Assembly (NCBI GenBank): GCA_034440615.1
Contig: JAOTOM010004629.1
Coordinates: 122,001-186,000, forward strand
DNA length: 64,000 nucleotides
Direction: 5' to 3'
Source of the DNA: Ashinkailepas kermadecensis
Taxonomy: Eukaryota > Arthropoda > Thecostraca > Neolepadidae
Shown: positions 23,860 through 34,508 of the stretch, one piece after another
Layout of the letters: every line of letters starts with the position of its first letter
How positions within the stretch are numbered: position 1 is the stretch's first letter
Program-made: the position numbers and the translations under genes
The notes under the pieces: generated by a model
The model's database searches: none
Seen by the model: the letters and a program-made list of their open reading frames with translations, nothing else
What the model was told of the DNA's origin: nothing

Positions 23860-24170
23860 CCACTTTTATGATGCACGCTTTTCTTCATCTTGTCCGACAT
23901 TTTGAATACGTATTCTAGCTTCTAAACATTCATTTCGCACCTCCAAATTATTTGATATGACCACACCCAAATATTGTCCCAGATCATTTGTCTCTAAACA
24001 TGCCTATGTGATTCCTAGTTGTACTGCAGGTATGCCCAACTTACATTTATCATAATTGAATGCCATCTACCACTCTACTGACCACTGGTGCAGCTTATTA
24101 AGGTCGGCCTGTAGCCGTTCACCATTGCTCTTGGTTTTACTTTCCATGGTACAAAACAGTTAGATGTTAT
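23860..24170 (-). pseudogene. CR1-like LINE reverse transcriptase relic
   Basis: The minus-strand translation gives LQADLNKLHQWSVEW, a stop, then MAFNYDKCKLG and, after another stop, DLGQYLGVVISNNLEVRNEC. This is the conserved block after the catalytic motif of CR1/L2-type RTs (DLNKL..W...MxFNxxKCK...DLGVxxSxxL). Two stops lie within the block. No flanking RT motifs survive, so this is an old fragment unrelated to the two large LINEs. Confidence 0.75.
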
Positions 24171-25126
24171 TTGACGATTCGTAGCACATCGTGCGTAGAA
24201 CTCTCTGTAACTAATGGTTCAGATGATTATCTGTTGGTAGTGCTCAAGTAATTATCGGTAGCACTTCATCAGTCACTGGTAGCGCTAAACCACTGCCAAA
24301 AGTGCACAAGAAACGGCATCGCATCGGTGCTGCTGAATGCAGCGAAGTCATCAGTTGCGACTATTAAAGACACGTGCCAAAAATGGTAATCGTGTCAGAG
24401 AATTAACCCACCAGGGATTTAAATATGCTTAAATATGAGCCCACAAGGGATTTCATTATGTCAGAGGTATCAAGTGTGTGAAGTGTCCGACCGTCAGATG
24501 TATGGACCGTCAGAGATGCGGACCTTCAGAATGCAGGCCGTCAGGGGTCCGGGTCGTCAGAGATGCGGACTGTCATATGCGTGGACCGCCAGAGGGACAT
24601 CACAAGCCATGCCAATAACCACAAGCCATGGCAACAATCATCGCCGGAACACTGCGATTATTCGTAACGGTCTCACTGCAATTATTTACATCGCCAAGCC
24701 TTACCATCCAAGCCAAGCCGTCGGCAGTACTTCAAGAAGAAAATATCCATTTCCGTGAATGAATTGTCTTCCGTGAATTGTCCTTTGTTTGATTAGTCTT
24801 CAGCGTATTTCGCTTTATGCGGTCATGAGGTAAAGAGCACTCGGATTGCTGTTGTCGGTACGCCGCTGGGTACACGACTCCCAGTGTAGCATTTCCTCCT
24901 CAACGCCGCCGCTAATGGCGGCGTTGAGCCAGTTCGTCGCACGTCACGCACCTAGCCGAGCGCGAACCGTCACGCGGCAGCGTCGAGGTAATCGCCGGCG
25001 ACGTGAGCAGGCGCGCCGGGTTAGTCTCCTCTGCCGAGACGCTGCGCAACGCGCCGCGTTGCCTGTCATCGCGATGCAGTCACATCGAGTTTGTGTCATT
25101 TCCGACTGTCTCACTGCCGCCAGAAC
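24171..25126. other. No recognisable gene; degenerate short repeat
   Basis: At about 24485-24595 a degenerate unit of about 18 bp (GGACCGTCAGAGATGCG-like) recurs about six times. Its GACCGTCAG word reappears in the 53-bp array downstream. Nothing else was recognised. Confidence 0.4.
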
Positions 25127-25430
25127 ACCGCGACACTACACACGAGCCGGCGGGGACCGTCAGATGGCAGGTGTCTGACACCGCGACACTACACACGAGC
25201 CGGCGGGGACCGTCAGATGGCAGGTGTCTGACACCGCGACACTACACACGAGCCGGCGGGGACCGTCAGACGGCATGTGTCTGACACCGCGAACTACACA
25301 CGAGCCGGCGGGGACCGTCAGATGGCAGGTGTCAGGTGTCAGGTGTCCGATACCGCGACACTACACACGAGCCGGCGGGGACCGTCAGGTGGCAGGTGTC
25401 AGGTGTCCGATACCGCGACACTACACACGC
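25127..25430. repeat. 53-bp minisatellite, about 5-6 units
   Basis: Unit core ACACGAGCCGGCGGGGACCG. Later units contain extra copies of a CAGGTGT heptamer. Confidence 0.9.
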
Positions 25431-26098
25431 GATGCGTCTCAACCTGCCGCCGGCGCGCCACTAGCTTGACCGCTACAGTACGGAGGGCGGCGGTGGCACG
25501 CGACACTTCTGGTGCCGTGCACGTACAGCGCGCACCTCTCGACTGGTTACGGCCGAGGAATGAAACCACTGACAGGTGGAAACGTGCAGCTTGGAAGCAT
25601 CAAAACGGCAATGCATGCCAGTGGCTAGCAACAAGGCCGTGGGGAGAGTCGGAGACGTGGAAGTGTTCAAGTGTTTGTTCTTAGAACTCTACACTGACGC
25701 ATTTCAGTGCCATGCGCGTTGTTTTCGAAGGATGGCTGCATTGTTCGCAAACCGTATGTGGCTTGCCCCGAAGCCAACAGAGCCCGATGCATGTATGTCA
25801 CAGCTGCCTTCTTCTGCTTACCACCCGGTATAGCTGCGCAGACTCCAATGTCACAACAGAAGCATCAAGATCGCCTCCGCGCCAAGCTCACGTACCTCCA
25901 CGTCCGCCACGAGCACGTCTCTTTGACTAAGGCACGTCTGCGTGTACCGCCCCGCACATTGATCACACAAAGCGCTCGTCAGCCGGCGGCGCCTGCACCG
26001 TGGGCTCAGTGGGCTCAGCTGAACGGTGAGGATGGCCAGATGCGACTCTGAACAACCGGCTTTGATTGATTCTGCAGAGCTGCCAGCACCTGGAGAAT
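25431..26098. other. No recognisable feature
   Basis: Sequence between the 53-bp array and LINE-2; no domain-bearing frame. Confidence 0.35.
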
Positions 26099-26111
26099 GC
26101 TGCAGCTGAGG

Positions 26112-26271
26112 CTGGTTGGTTGGTTGGTTGGTTGGTTGGTTGGTTGGTTGGTTGGTTGGTTGGTTGGTTGGTTGGTTGGTTGGTTGGTTGGTTGGTTGGT
26201 TGGTTGGTTGGTTGGTTGGTTGGTTGGTTGGTTGGTTGGTTGGTTGGTTGGTTGGTTGGTTGGTTGGTTGG

Positions 26272-26314
<43 letters not shown>
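26112..26314 (-). repeat. LINE-2 tetranucleotide tail (AAGC)n(AACC)n
   Basis: On the plus strand about 40 GGTT units (26114-26271) are followed by about 10 GCTT units (26272-26312). In the element sense this is (AAGC)n followed by (AACC)n at the extreme 3' end. Two homogeneous blocks suggest templated slippage during reverse transcription, or later microsatellite growth. Confidence 0.9.
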
Positions 26315-26329
26315 GCTTGGTGGGTTTAG

Positions 26330-26371
26330 GGGCGCATCGACTGCAGAGGTCATGCAGCGCCCATAACATCG
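26330..26371 (-). other. LINE-2 3'-terminal hairpin, putative RT recognition element
   Basis: In the minus sense GGGCGC pairs with GCGCCC, with inner TGCA/TGCA and one-sided bulge GTCGAT, followed by CTAAACCC and the tail. The same layout ends the SINEs at 14579 and 44610 and constitutes nearly all of the 60-bp retroposons at 886 and 61132. Confidence 0.7.
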
Positions 26372-26493
26372 GCAATCATATCAAGTTTTTAAACGCGAAA
26401 CTGATTAAAACTACAAAATGCGACACATTATCAAATATATTGTCTTGACGTACAGCATAACAGTCCTAGTCTTACCACATACATGTCATCGTA

Positions 26494-26856
26494 TTAATGG
26501 GGCGTATATACCACGGAAAACTTAACCTCTGCAAGGAAACGGAATAGCTCTCCCGATTGTATAAAGGGGGATTCATCCTCTGATACTTCCCGTAGCGAGA
26601 GTGTAGTGCGCCCGAAGTGACGTCTCCGCGCATGGGCAAGTCTGGGGCACGCAACCAATATGTGTTGTACTGATAGGAGAGCATGGCAGCTTTGATACAA
26701 CGGCTTTCCGTCACCGCTCAGAAGGTAACGGTGGGTGCCGAATGTGTGGCCTATTCGTAAGCGGCATAATGCCACCTCGTTGCGTCTAATGCTATGTGAT
26801 GATGATGGCCACTCAACGAGACGATGCTTAACGCTCCTGAACTTAATATCAGTCAT
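26494..26856 (-). pseudogene. LINE-2 ORF2 C-terminal Cys/His region
   Basis: A 120-codon frame contains RRNEVALCRLRIGHTFGTHR, the block that follows RNase H in I-group ORF2, then PLYQSCHALLSVQHILVACP. The family motif is PxCxxCxxxxTVxHILxxCP; here the first Cys is Tyr, so the zinc-binding site is incomplete. The frame is shifted from the RNase H frame. Confidence 0.8.
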
Positions 26857-26896
26857 GCACTCCCAGCTGGCTTCCCATTTCTTTATAACGGAACTC

Positions 26897-27320
26897 CTAA
26901 TGTCTGGGAAAAAAATCCCTCACAGGGAGAGGAAGACGTCGAGTGCGTGGACCTTGAGCGGCGCGCTTCGCTGCAGCATCCGCAACCTCATTTCCGCCGA
27001 TTCCCACGTGGCTTTGGAGCCAACAAAATACTACGTTTTTACCTATCGTGTTGAGCAACGTAAGTCTAGATAAAACGTCTTGTACTACTGGGCTTTGTGG
27101 GTAAAACCCTCTTAGCACCAATAGACTGCTGAGCGAGTCGCTGTATATCACATGCAGTGCATCATGTCCAATCTCAATAAAACACAGAGCTTTGTTGATT
27201 GCAACCAGCTCTGATGCATTTGCCGGAAGCGAAAATGTTCGAGTTGCAGTGTCTGTCACGAAGGCACTGCCAACACCGGTGCCCGTTTTTGAACCATCCG
27301 TATAGGTCGACGTGTAGTCC
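26897..27320 (-). pseudogene. LINE-2 ORF2 RNase H domain
   Basis: Joining the frame at 27259-26897 with the codons just upstream gives TYTDGSKTGTGVGSAFVTDT, then PANASELVAINKAL, VIYSDSLSSLLVL and FCWLQSHVGIGGNEVADAAA. These supply the four acidic catalytic positions (Asp in TDG, Glu in SELVA, Asp in SDS, Asp in VAD) and the His of SHVGI, so the domain itself looks intact. RNase H removes the RNA template during second-strand synthesis. It marks the element as I-group-like and separates it from LINE-1. Confidence 0.88.
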
Positions 27321-27322
27321 CC

Positions 27323-29373
27323 TTATGACGAAATCAATTCCAGTGCTCTGAGCTTGAGTTCTGCAGGAACGACAAGACCTTTTCTCATACATACCAGCGA
27401 TAGGTCAATATCTGAAGAAACCAGTCTCCAGGGAGGAGTTTTTAAAGAATCCACACGCAGCACTCCACTCATTCGTATGCCACTGTTCTCGAAGAGGGCG
27501 CGGATCCTCACACAGAAAGGAACAGATGTCTCCCGTCGTCTCCCTCTGAACAGGGCAAGGATACGTCGGGAAAACACTGACCGATATGTGGGGTGTTCGG
27601 GAAACTTGCGCAACTTGCATGCATAGCGCATCCCAAGTAATTCGCGACGCATAGCGAGGCTTGGCTCGTTGGCTTCTACTAAAAGACTCACTGTCGGTGA
27701 CGTGCGAAACGCACCGGCAACAATACGTAGCGAAGTGTGGTGAATGGTGTTCAGCGTTCGCTTGGCTGTTGCACATGCACAGTCATACACAAAGCACGTA
27801 TAGTGTAGCTTAGGACAGATTAAAGATCGATATAAGAGCAGCAATGAGCGTCTGTCGGCACAATATGATGTACGTAAAACTACCTTAAGAATATTCAGAG
27901 ATTTAAAACACTTGTCACGGAGCATTTTAAAATGGTCCCGATATGTTAGGCGAGAGTCAAGCAGAACACCAAGAAACCTAACCACGGGTCTCGTAGGAAT
28001 TTGCGACTTATACAACATGATTTCCATGTTTCGACAGCCTTGACACCGACAGAAATGCGTGGCTACCGTTTTTTCTGTTGAAAAACGGAAGCCACTTACG
28101 TTTGCCCATCGCTCCAAGCGGGAGACAGCAAGCCGTAGCTGCCTTTGTAGTGCCGGTGCTGAGGTGCTCGACGTCCAAATAGCGAAATCGTTGGCAAAAA
28201 GCGAGCTACAGATAGATGGTGGCAACGTACTGCCGATGCCATTAATGAGGACGGCAAACAGAGGCACGCTGAGCATGTCGCCCTGCGGCAACCCATTCAC
28301 CTGCCGGAACCAGTCGGAAAAATGGCTGCCAATGCGGACTCGGGACCGACGATCTTTTAAGTAGTTTTGAAGGAAGAGAGCTAGCCAGCCACGGAGGCCG
28401 CATCCATGGATTTTTGCAAGCATGCCATGACGCCATGCCATATTGAATGCACCCTCAATGTAAAAAAAAAACAGCTCCAACATGTCGCTTCCTGATCAAA
28501 GCATCATGAATATCGGTGTCAAGGGTCTATCGTACCGCGATTTTTCTTAAAAGCACACTGAGAATTTGCTAAAATCTTCCTGTCTTCCAGGTACCATGAT
28601 AAGCGAGCATTCACCATTTTCTCCATAAGTTTACATAATGAAGATGGCAACGAAATCGGGCGATAGTGGAGTGGATCCTGCCCATCCTTCCCCGGTTTCA
28701 GAAGAGGAATTATAGTCGCTTCTCTCCAAGCTTCCGGAAAATGACCTCTTTTCCAGAGTGAATTTAACGTGGACAATAAATCGTCCTGGGCACATGGTAG
28801 TAAGTGACGCAACATTTCACTATGTATTATATCACTACTGTCAGTACCCTCAGACACATCCCGCAAAGAAAGTACTGCTGAAACCAGCTCTGCCTTTGTG
28901 AATGGCTCGTTATATACCAGCCGTTTTGGTGTGGAAAAGTCCAGTCTGACTTTCTTGCTCTGCGAACGATGACGCAAGAAATCGGGGTGATCATTCCCGG
29001 ATCTGCTTCGTTGGTATAGCGTGCGGCCAAGTTCACTCGCGACCTCAGATGGGTGTATAATGCTACGACCTGCTACTTGTAGGACAGGCAACGGAGCGGA
29101 ACAGAATTTGCAGGAGATGCGTTTTATACGCGACCACACATCCGTTGAGGACGTGGATGAGCTGAGGCCTCCGACGTACTTTTTCAAGGAATTTCGTTTG
29201 GCATCTCTCAAAGTCCTACGAGCATATGCTCTGGCTTTCATAAAGGTGATCATGTTGGCCGTTGAGCTTCGGCGGTTAAAGGCTCGAAAGGCTTGTTTTC
29301 GGGCACAGATGGCATCTCGGCACTCCGGAGTCGACCATGGGACTGGGGTACGACGGGGCGACCCAGAGGTCAT
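27323..29373 (-). pseudogene. LINE-2 ORF2 reverse transcriptase (frameshifted, catalytic residues lost)
   Basis: Two frames (29373-28519 and 28483-27323) join to one RT. Motifs: HYRPISLPSSLCKLMEKMVN, CAFKKNRGT, then (across the break) DTDIHDALIRKR, FFYIEGAFNMAW (motif A), GLPQGDMLSVPLFAVLINGI (motif B) and LFANDFAIW (motif C), then RFLGVLLDSRLTYRDHF and YRSLICPKLHY. Motif A normally reads FFDIEKAFD; its catalytic Asp is Tyr here, next to a T10 run in the coding sense. Motif C has FAND for YADD, losing another catalytic Asp. The enzyme is therefore inactive. The pre-RT region has the usual PWSTPECRDAICARKQAFRA linker. Confidence 0.88.
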
Positions 29374-29552
29374 CGGGATACACGTAGTGGCTTCCTCGAG
29401 TACTGTATAGCTGTAAAAGTAGCCACCGTGGATGGAGAGTTATGGTTGGGAGTGAACTTCTCCAATTGCACCTCAAATTCACCCCAGTCGGCTTTTCGGA
29501 GGTTCCACCTCCGAGGCCTCATGACAAGGACAGCTGCAGTATGGTATTCCAA

Positions 29553-30193
29553 CTACGCAGGGAAGTGATCGTTTCCCAGCGGATCGTTGTCGACAGACCA
29601 GGTAAAATGTTCGGCTAGTTGTGGAGAGCAGAGGCTCAGATCTAAAACAGATGTGCTTCCGGACGGTGAAGTAAAATACGTGGGCGAGCCTGTATTTAAA
29701 AGAAATAACGACTCGGCATGGATAAAACGTCCCAAGAGTCTTCCCCGGGGATTAGTCGTGTTACAGCCCCATGCTGTGTGATGACAGTTAAAATCCCCAG
29801 AAGTAAGACCAGCGGAGGGAGCTCTAGCATTAAAAGTCCAAGCTCTACAGAGGGAAGAGAAAGCCCATGTAGCAGGTGCAATGAGCAGAGGGTTACTGGG
29901 CGATCACTGAAGGTCACACGGGCAGCAACTGCCTGCAGCGATGTGCACAGAGTAACCTGATGCGCAGGTACGCTATGATGCACCGCCAGCATGGTTCCAC
30001 CATGTGCCACTGTAACAGTCGGAATGTTTTTGCGAAATACTGAGTAGCTATTTAGCGAGCAATAGGCTCCAGGTGACAGCTTGGTTTCTTGTAGACAGAC
30101 AACGGCGGGATTTCGCTGAGATAAAACGGCCTGAAGATCGGTAAAATTGGCTCTAAAACCGTGCATGTTCGACTGTGAAACTAAAGAGGGCAT
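29553..30193 (-). pseudogene. LINE-2 ORF2 endonuclease domain (frameshifted)
   Basis: Start Met at 30193. Motifs: SQSNMHGFRANFTDLQAVL, VVCLQETKL (catalytic Glu), GGTMLAVHH, VTLCSLHL and, across a frameshift near 29800, GDFNCHHTAWG. The last part (29735-29553) reads SLFLLNTGSPTYF, SVLDLSLCSP and LGNDHFPA, where the family has SDHFP. The Asp-His pair is kept and Ser is replaced by Asn. This is the target-nicking endonuclease of non-LTR elements. Confidence 0.85.
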
Positions 30194-30250
30194 TTCGGTG
30201 GTTCACTAGGATTTACTAAATTAGTGTGTGTCTGTGTCTAAAATCAGCTT

Positions 30251-31959
30251 TTAGCGACTACCGTCTGCGTTCTGTTTCGGGTGGCTGCTCGGATGCGCAT
30301 CGAGCGACGATGTCCTCGGGCGTGAACGCGGTGTACTCAGGGGGTGACGCCGTCCAGGGTAGGATGGCGCCGATAGTCCGCCAGACTCCACCACCGGTAG
30401 AATATTTAACCGAGGCGGTGGTGGTGGCGGCGGACCCATCTCAGACCGGTTAGGCTGTGGTGCAGGAGGACCAGACGGGCCCTCGACTCGCCTACGTGGC
30501 GAGGGTGTAGCAAGCGACAACGGCGGAGGTGTCACCGCTGGGTGCCGGCCCCCGGACTCCGGGCCCGAGGGAACGTACAGAGTCGGGCTGTGCGCCCTGG
30601 GGCCCACAAGTCCGGAGCTTCGGGGCGCACTTCAACTCCTCGGACGACTGGCCCAGCCGCCAGGGGTGCTTAGAAACCTGGAGAAGAGAGCGTGTAGCGG
30701 AAGGGCATGTTGGAGTCGGGCAGGACGTTGCTGTAGCGGTCGTTGTGTTTGAGATGGAGTGTGTGTAGGTAGGTGGTAAGGACTTGGGTACACTGGATGG
30801 TGCTGTGGATGGCATGGATGTGGAGTCTGAGGCGGACGTGAGAATGGGGCGGGTTGAGGTAGGTTGGGCGTTGGTGGAAGAAAGGAATGGAGATGCCGAC
30901 GTCGAGGACTTGCTGTGGAATTTCCTTCGCTGTGCCTCTTGCTATTTTTCACCCTCCCGTTCGATGGGCAAGGTGGTGTGCGAGGGAACATTCAGCGGCG
31001 CCGACGTCTCCGCCGGGTACGTGGAAACGTGCTCTTTCTGTGGTCAGAATACTTCGGACGTCGGTGATGAGATGTCATCTGTTCCCATAGGGCGAGACGT
31101 TGGCGTTCGTTTTGTTGGCGAAGGGACAGGCACACCGAAGTTTAGAATGCTTAGTTGCTCTATGAGATCAATTGCGTTTTTGATATCGGTGTCCTGTAGA
31201 GCCAGTGCTGAGTTTTTTGCTTTCGCTGCATACGAGATTATGGGGTGATACATTTCATAGATTTCCCTAGCCTCTCGAAACGTGATTTTCTGGGTGTGCT
31301 TTATGGATATTATCTCTTTTTCCTTCATGTAGCTTGGACAGGTTCGATCAAATGAAGGGTGGGGATTTTGTCCCTTGCCGCAGTTCGTGCAGAATGCCAT
31401 CTCGGAGTTGCAGGATTCACTGGTGTGGTAGTAGGAAGCACACCTACCACACATAGGGCGATTTCGGCAATATTGGTTGGTATGTCCGAACTTCGGACAA
31501 TTGAAGCATCTCATTGGATTTGGGACAAAAGTACGTACCTTAACACGAATGTAACCTACGTGAATTTCAGTGGATCATCTGTAGTGTTGAATGTTAAGAT
31601 GACATTGTTGGTTGGGATCATGTCTGCACCTCTCCTCACCTTCATCTTCTTTGTTCCTGTCACACCAAATTCGACAGTCCATCTACGATCTCTTCCTCCG
31701 GCACATCTCTCAAGTCGAAGCAGATGATCACGCCTCGTGAGGTATTCTTTGTTTTGTGTGGCTCTATGCTGATTGATATGGTCTCATCGACTTTCCCGCC
31801 ATCTTTCCGAACACTGTATATAAACTCGGATACCTGCAATGTACTCTCCGTCTTTCCTGCCAGTGCGAATTCCACCTCCAAGGAACCATCTCTCAACTTT
31901 TCACAGTGCAAAATCTTCCCAAATCGGTCACACCCGTCGCGTCGCTGAAAGGTCGACAA
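30251..31959 (-). pseudogene. LINE-2 ORF1, gag-like RNA-binding protein with CCHC knuckles
   Basis: Frame pieces join into one ORF1. N-terminal part (31959-31660): SLEVEFALAGKTESTL and RGVIICFDLRDVPEEEIVDG. After a frameshift near 31665: GVTGTKKMKVRRGADMIPTN and NVILTFNTTDDPLKF. After a second near 31558: GYIRVKVRTFVPNPMRCFNC, with knuckles CFNCPKFGHTNQYC, CGRCASYYHTSESC and a third variant CTNCGKGQNPHPSFDRTC. A proline-rich tail follows (to about 30251), itself split between frames. Three knuckles after a PNPxRCFxC motif are diagnostic of I/R1/Jockey-type ORF1, which binds element RNA. Confidence 0.85.
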
Positions 31960-32776
31960 CGAGGCGAGGGATTTCGTCTGCCCTCTAAAAATAAGAATAC
32001 GGGGGCAGAAGAACCATTGGTCTGGCTCCTACGGGAGGGGGGGGGGGGACCAGGAGGGTTTATTTTTTGTTAGTGGATGCCATGTAATGTGTCGTTGTTT
32101 CGGATCCTCTAGCGCCCCACCACATAGGGGCACAACTGGGGGACGTCTGGGTCCCGCGGACGGGAGGACGCCAGGCGCCCGAGGAGCTATACGGGGCAGG
32201 CGGCGCCTTGGCCCGGCCGGGAGAGAGAGACTCACCACCCCGACCGGGATCTAGCACCGCCCACCCCTTGACCCCAGCCGGCCGGGCCGGCAGACACTCG
32301 GGCCGGGGACACTCCCAGGTCCTCGGCCCGAGGCGACCAGTCACTTGACCCGTATGGGACCCTACGGGCACGGCCGCCCCTCCGGGATATCGGGACCAAA
32401 GAGGCGTGTTGGTTCCCCGTCCCACTAGCACCGTGCGACGGGGGAGCTCAGCCTCCAGGACTCCGTCCACTCCGGGGGGCGGGCCGAGGGGCGAGGCTAC
32501 CCCGATACAACTGAGCGGACGGGTAGACCAAGTGAAGTTGGCCGACCTGCTCGTGACAAGGGAGGGTTGGTGTTGCAGGGTTGGATGAAAGACATACAAA
32601 GTGTCGCTGGCACGGAGTGGATACTGGAATTTGAAGGGAGGGATAGATGATGGAGACTACGTGAGTCCCGGAAACACCTCCGTGCTTCCACACTCCTTAT
32701 CGGGGCGGCTGTGTTACCCCAAGGGAGCGCCAATTCCCTGGCCAGCCGAGCAGCGAGGCTGACCCCACTGCGGGGG
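31960..32776 (-). promoter_or_regulatory. LINE-2 5' UTR
   Basis: About 800 bp, GC-rich, between the TSD and ORF1. A G-run (12 G on the plus strand at about 32038-32049) lies inside. A 179-codon minus frame (32060-32599) is proline/glycine-rich with no recognised domain and is probably not translated. An internal promoter is expected here by analogy with other LINEs; none was identified. Confidence 0.5.
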
Positions 32777-32789
32777 GCTGCAGCTGAGG

Positions 32790-33381
32790 GATCACACACC
32801 GGCAGACAACAGACCTGCATACCACGGCAAAAAGACCCCGCCCGCACCCCGCCCGCACCCAGCCCGCACCCCGCACACAGCAAGGCAGCTAACCGTGGAC
32901 ACCGCAAATGTAAATATTTATCCAACCTTATAGCAATGCTACACTTGGTGCCGAGGACTCAAATTGGTACGAACAGAGCCCCTTTGCTAAATCGACACCT
33001 CCTCTCTCAAATGTTTTCGACACTATTCCCCTCCTCACTGTTACGACACTATTCCCCTGCTGCGGCTCAGATTCAGACTAATCAATCGGACCAGTCCAGA
33101 CCAGACCGGACCAGACCAGACCAGACAGTTTCAGTCACATTAGCTGTGGGAGCAGCGTGAAGAGTAGCCAGTCGCAGCGAGTAGCGCCCAGCCAGCCGAG
33201 AGGCAGCACTCCAGCTCCAGCGGACGGGCGGCGCGCTGTCACGCCGCGCTGAGCCGCCTCACTCAGCTATCCACCCGTCTGACGACGTGTCAAGCACGGT
33301 GCTCGAGCCGCGCGAGCTCAGAGCTTCGCAGACCACCAGGCTGTGAGCCATGAGCCGCCCACACAGCCGGCTCATGGCCGA
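32790..33381. other. No gene; short CCAGA-type simple repeat
   Basis: GC-rich sequence flanking LINE-2. A (CCAGA)n-like tract lies at about 33092-33126. Confidence 0.4.
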
Positions 33382-34508
33382 CCGGAGACGACCGCAACAC
33401 TTCTGCCGCCAGCTGTAGTGTCACAACCAGTCGGAGACGACCGCGCCACTTCTGCCGCCAGCTGTAGTGTCACAACCAGTCGGAGACGACCGCGCCACTT
33501 CCGCCGCCAGCTGTAGTGTCACAACCAGTCGGAGACGACCGCGCCACTTCTGCCGCCAGCTGTAGTGTCACAACCAGTCGGAGACGACCGCGCCACTTCT
33601 GCCGCCAGCTGTAGTGTCACAACCAGTCGGAGACGACCGCGCCACTTCTGCCGCCAGCTGTAGTGTCACAACCAGTCGGAGACGACCGCGCCACTTCTGC
33701 CGCCAGCTGTAGTGTCACAACCAGTCGGAGACGACCGACCGGAGACGACCGCGCCACTTCTCCAGTGTTCGGAGACGACCGCGCCACTTCTGCCGCCAGC
33801 TGTAGTGTCACAACCAGTCGGAGACGACCGCGCCACTTCTGCCGCCAGCTGTAGTGTCACAACCAGTCGGAGACGACCGCGCCACTTCTGCCGCCAGCTG
33901 TAGTGTCACAACCAGTCGGAGACGACCGACCGGAGACGACCGCGCCACTTCTGCCGCCAGCTGTAGTGTCACAACCAGTCGGAGACGACCGCGCCACTTC
34001 TGCCGCCAGCTGTAGTGTCACAACCAGTCGGAGACGACCGCGCCACTTCTGCCGCCAGCTGTAGTGTCACAACCAGTCGGAGACGACCGCGCCACTTCTG
34101 CCGCCAGCTGTAGTGTCACAACCAGTCGGAGACGACCGCGCCACTTCTGCCGCCAGCTGTAGTGTCACAACCAGTCGGAGACGACCGCGCCACTTCTGCC
34201 GCCAGCTGTAGTGTCACAACCAGTCGGAGACGACCGCGCCACTTCTGCCGCCAGCTGTAGTGTCGCAACCAGTCGGAGACGACCGCGCCACTTCTGCCGC
34301 CAGCTGTAGTGTCACAACCAGTCGGAGACGACCGCGCCACTTCTGCCGCCAGCTGTAGTGTCACAACCAGTCGGAGACGACCGCGCCACTTCTGCCGCCA
34401 GCTGTAGTGTCACAACCAGTCGGAGACGACCGCGCCACTTCTGCCGCCAGCTGTAGTGTCACAACCAGTCGGAGACGACCGCGCCACTTCTGCCGCCAGC
34501 TGTAGTGC
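33382..34508. repeat. 49-bp minisatellite, about 23 units
   Basis: Very homogeneous 49-bp units with core TCTGCCGCCAGCTGTAGTGT. Two positions (about 33730 and 33925) carry an extra partial GACCGGAGAC segment, and one unit near 33760 is internally shortened. The array begins about 590 bp beyond the LINE-2 TSD. Confidence 0.95.

Larger units (their letters stand above)
26112..32776 (-). mobile_element. LINE-2: full-length I-group non-LTR retrotransposon with 13-bp TSD
   Basis: A 6.67-kb element on the minus strand is bounded by the perfect direct repeat GCTGCAGCTGAGG at 26099-26111 and 32777-32789. Order from its 5' end: UTR (32776-31960), ORF1 with CCHC knuckles (31959-30251), ORF2 with endonuclease, RT, RNase H and Cys-rich C terminus (30193-26494), a 3' hairpin (26371-26330) and a tetranucleotide tail (26314-26112). 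The gag-like ORF1 plus RNase H is the plan of the I group (I/Ingi/Nimb-like). Many frameshifts and substituted RT catalytic residues show it is dead, but its ends are preserved. Confidence 0.85.
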
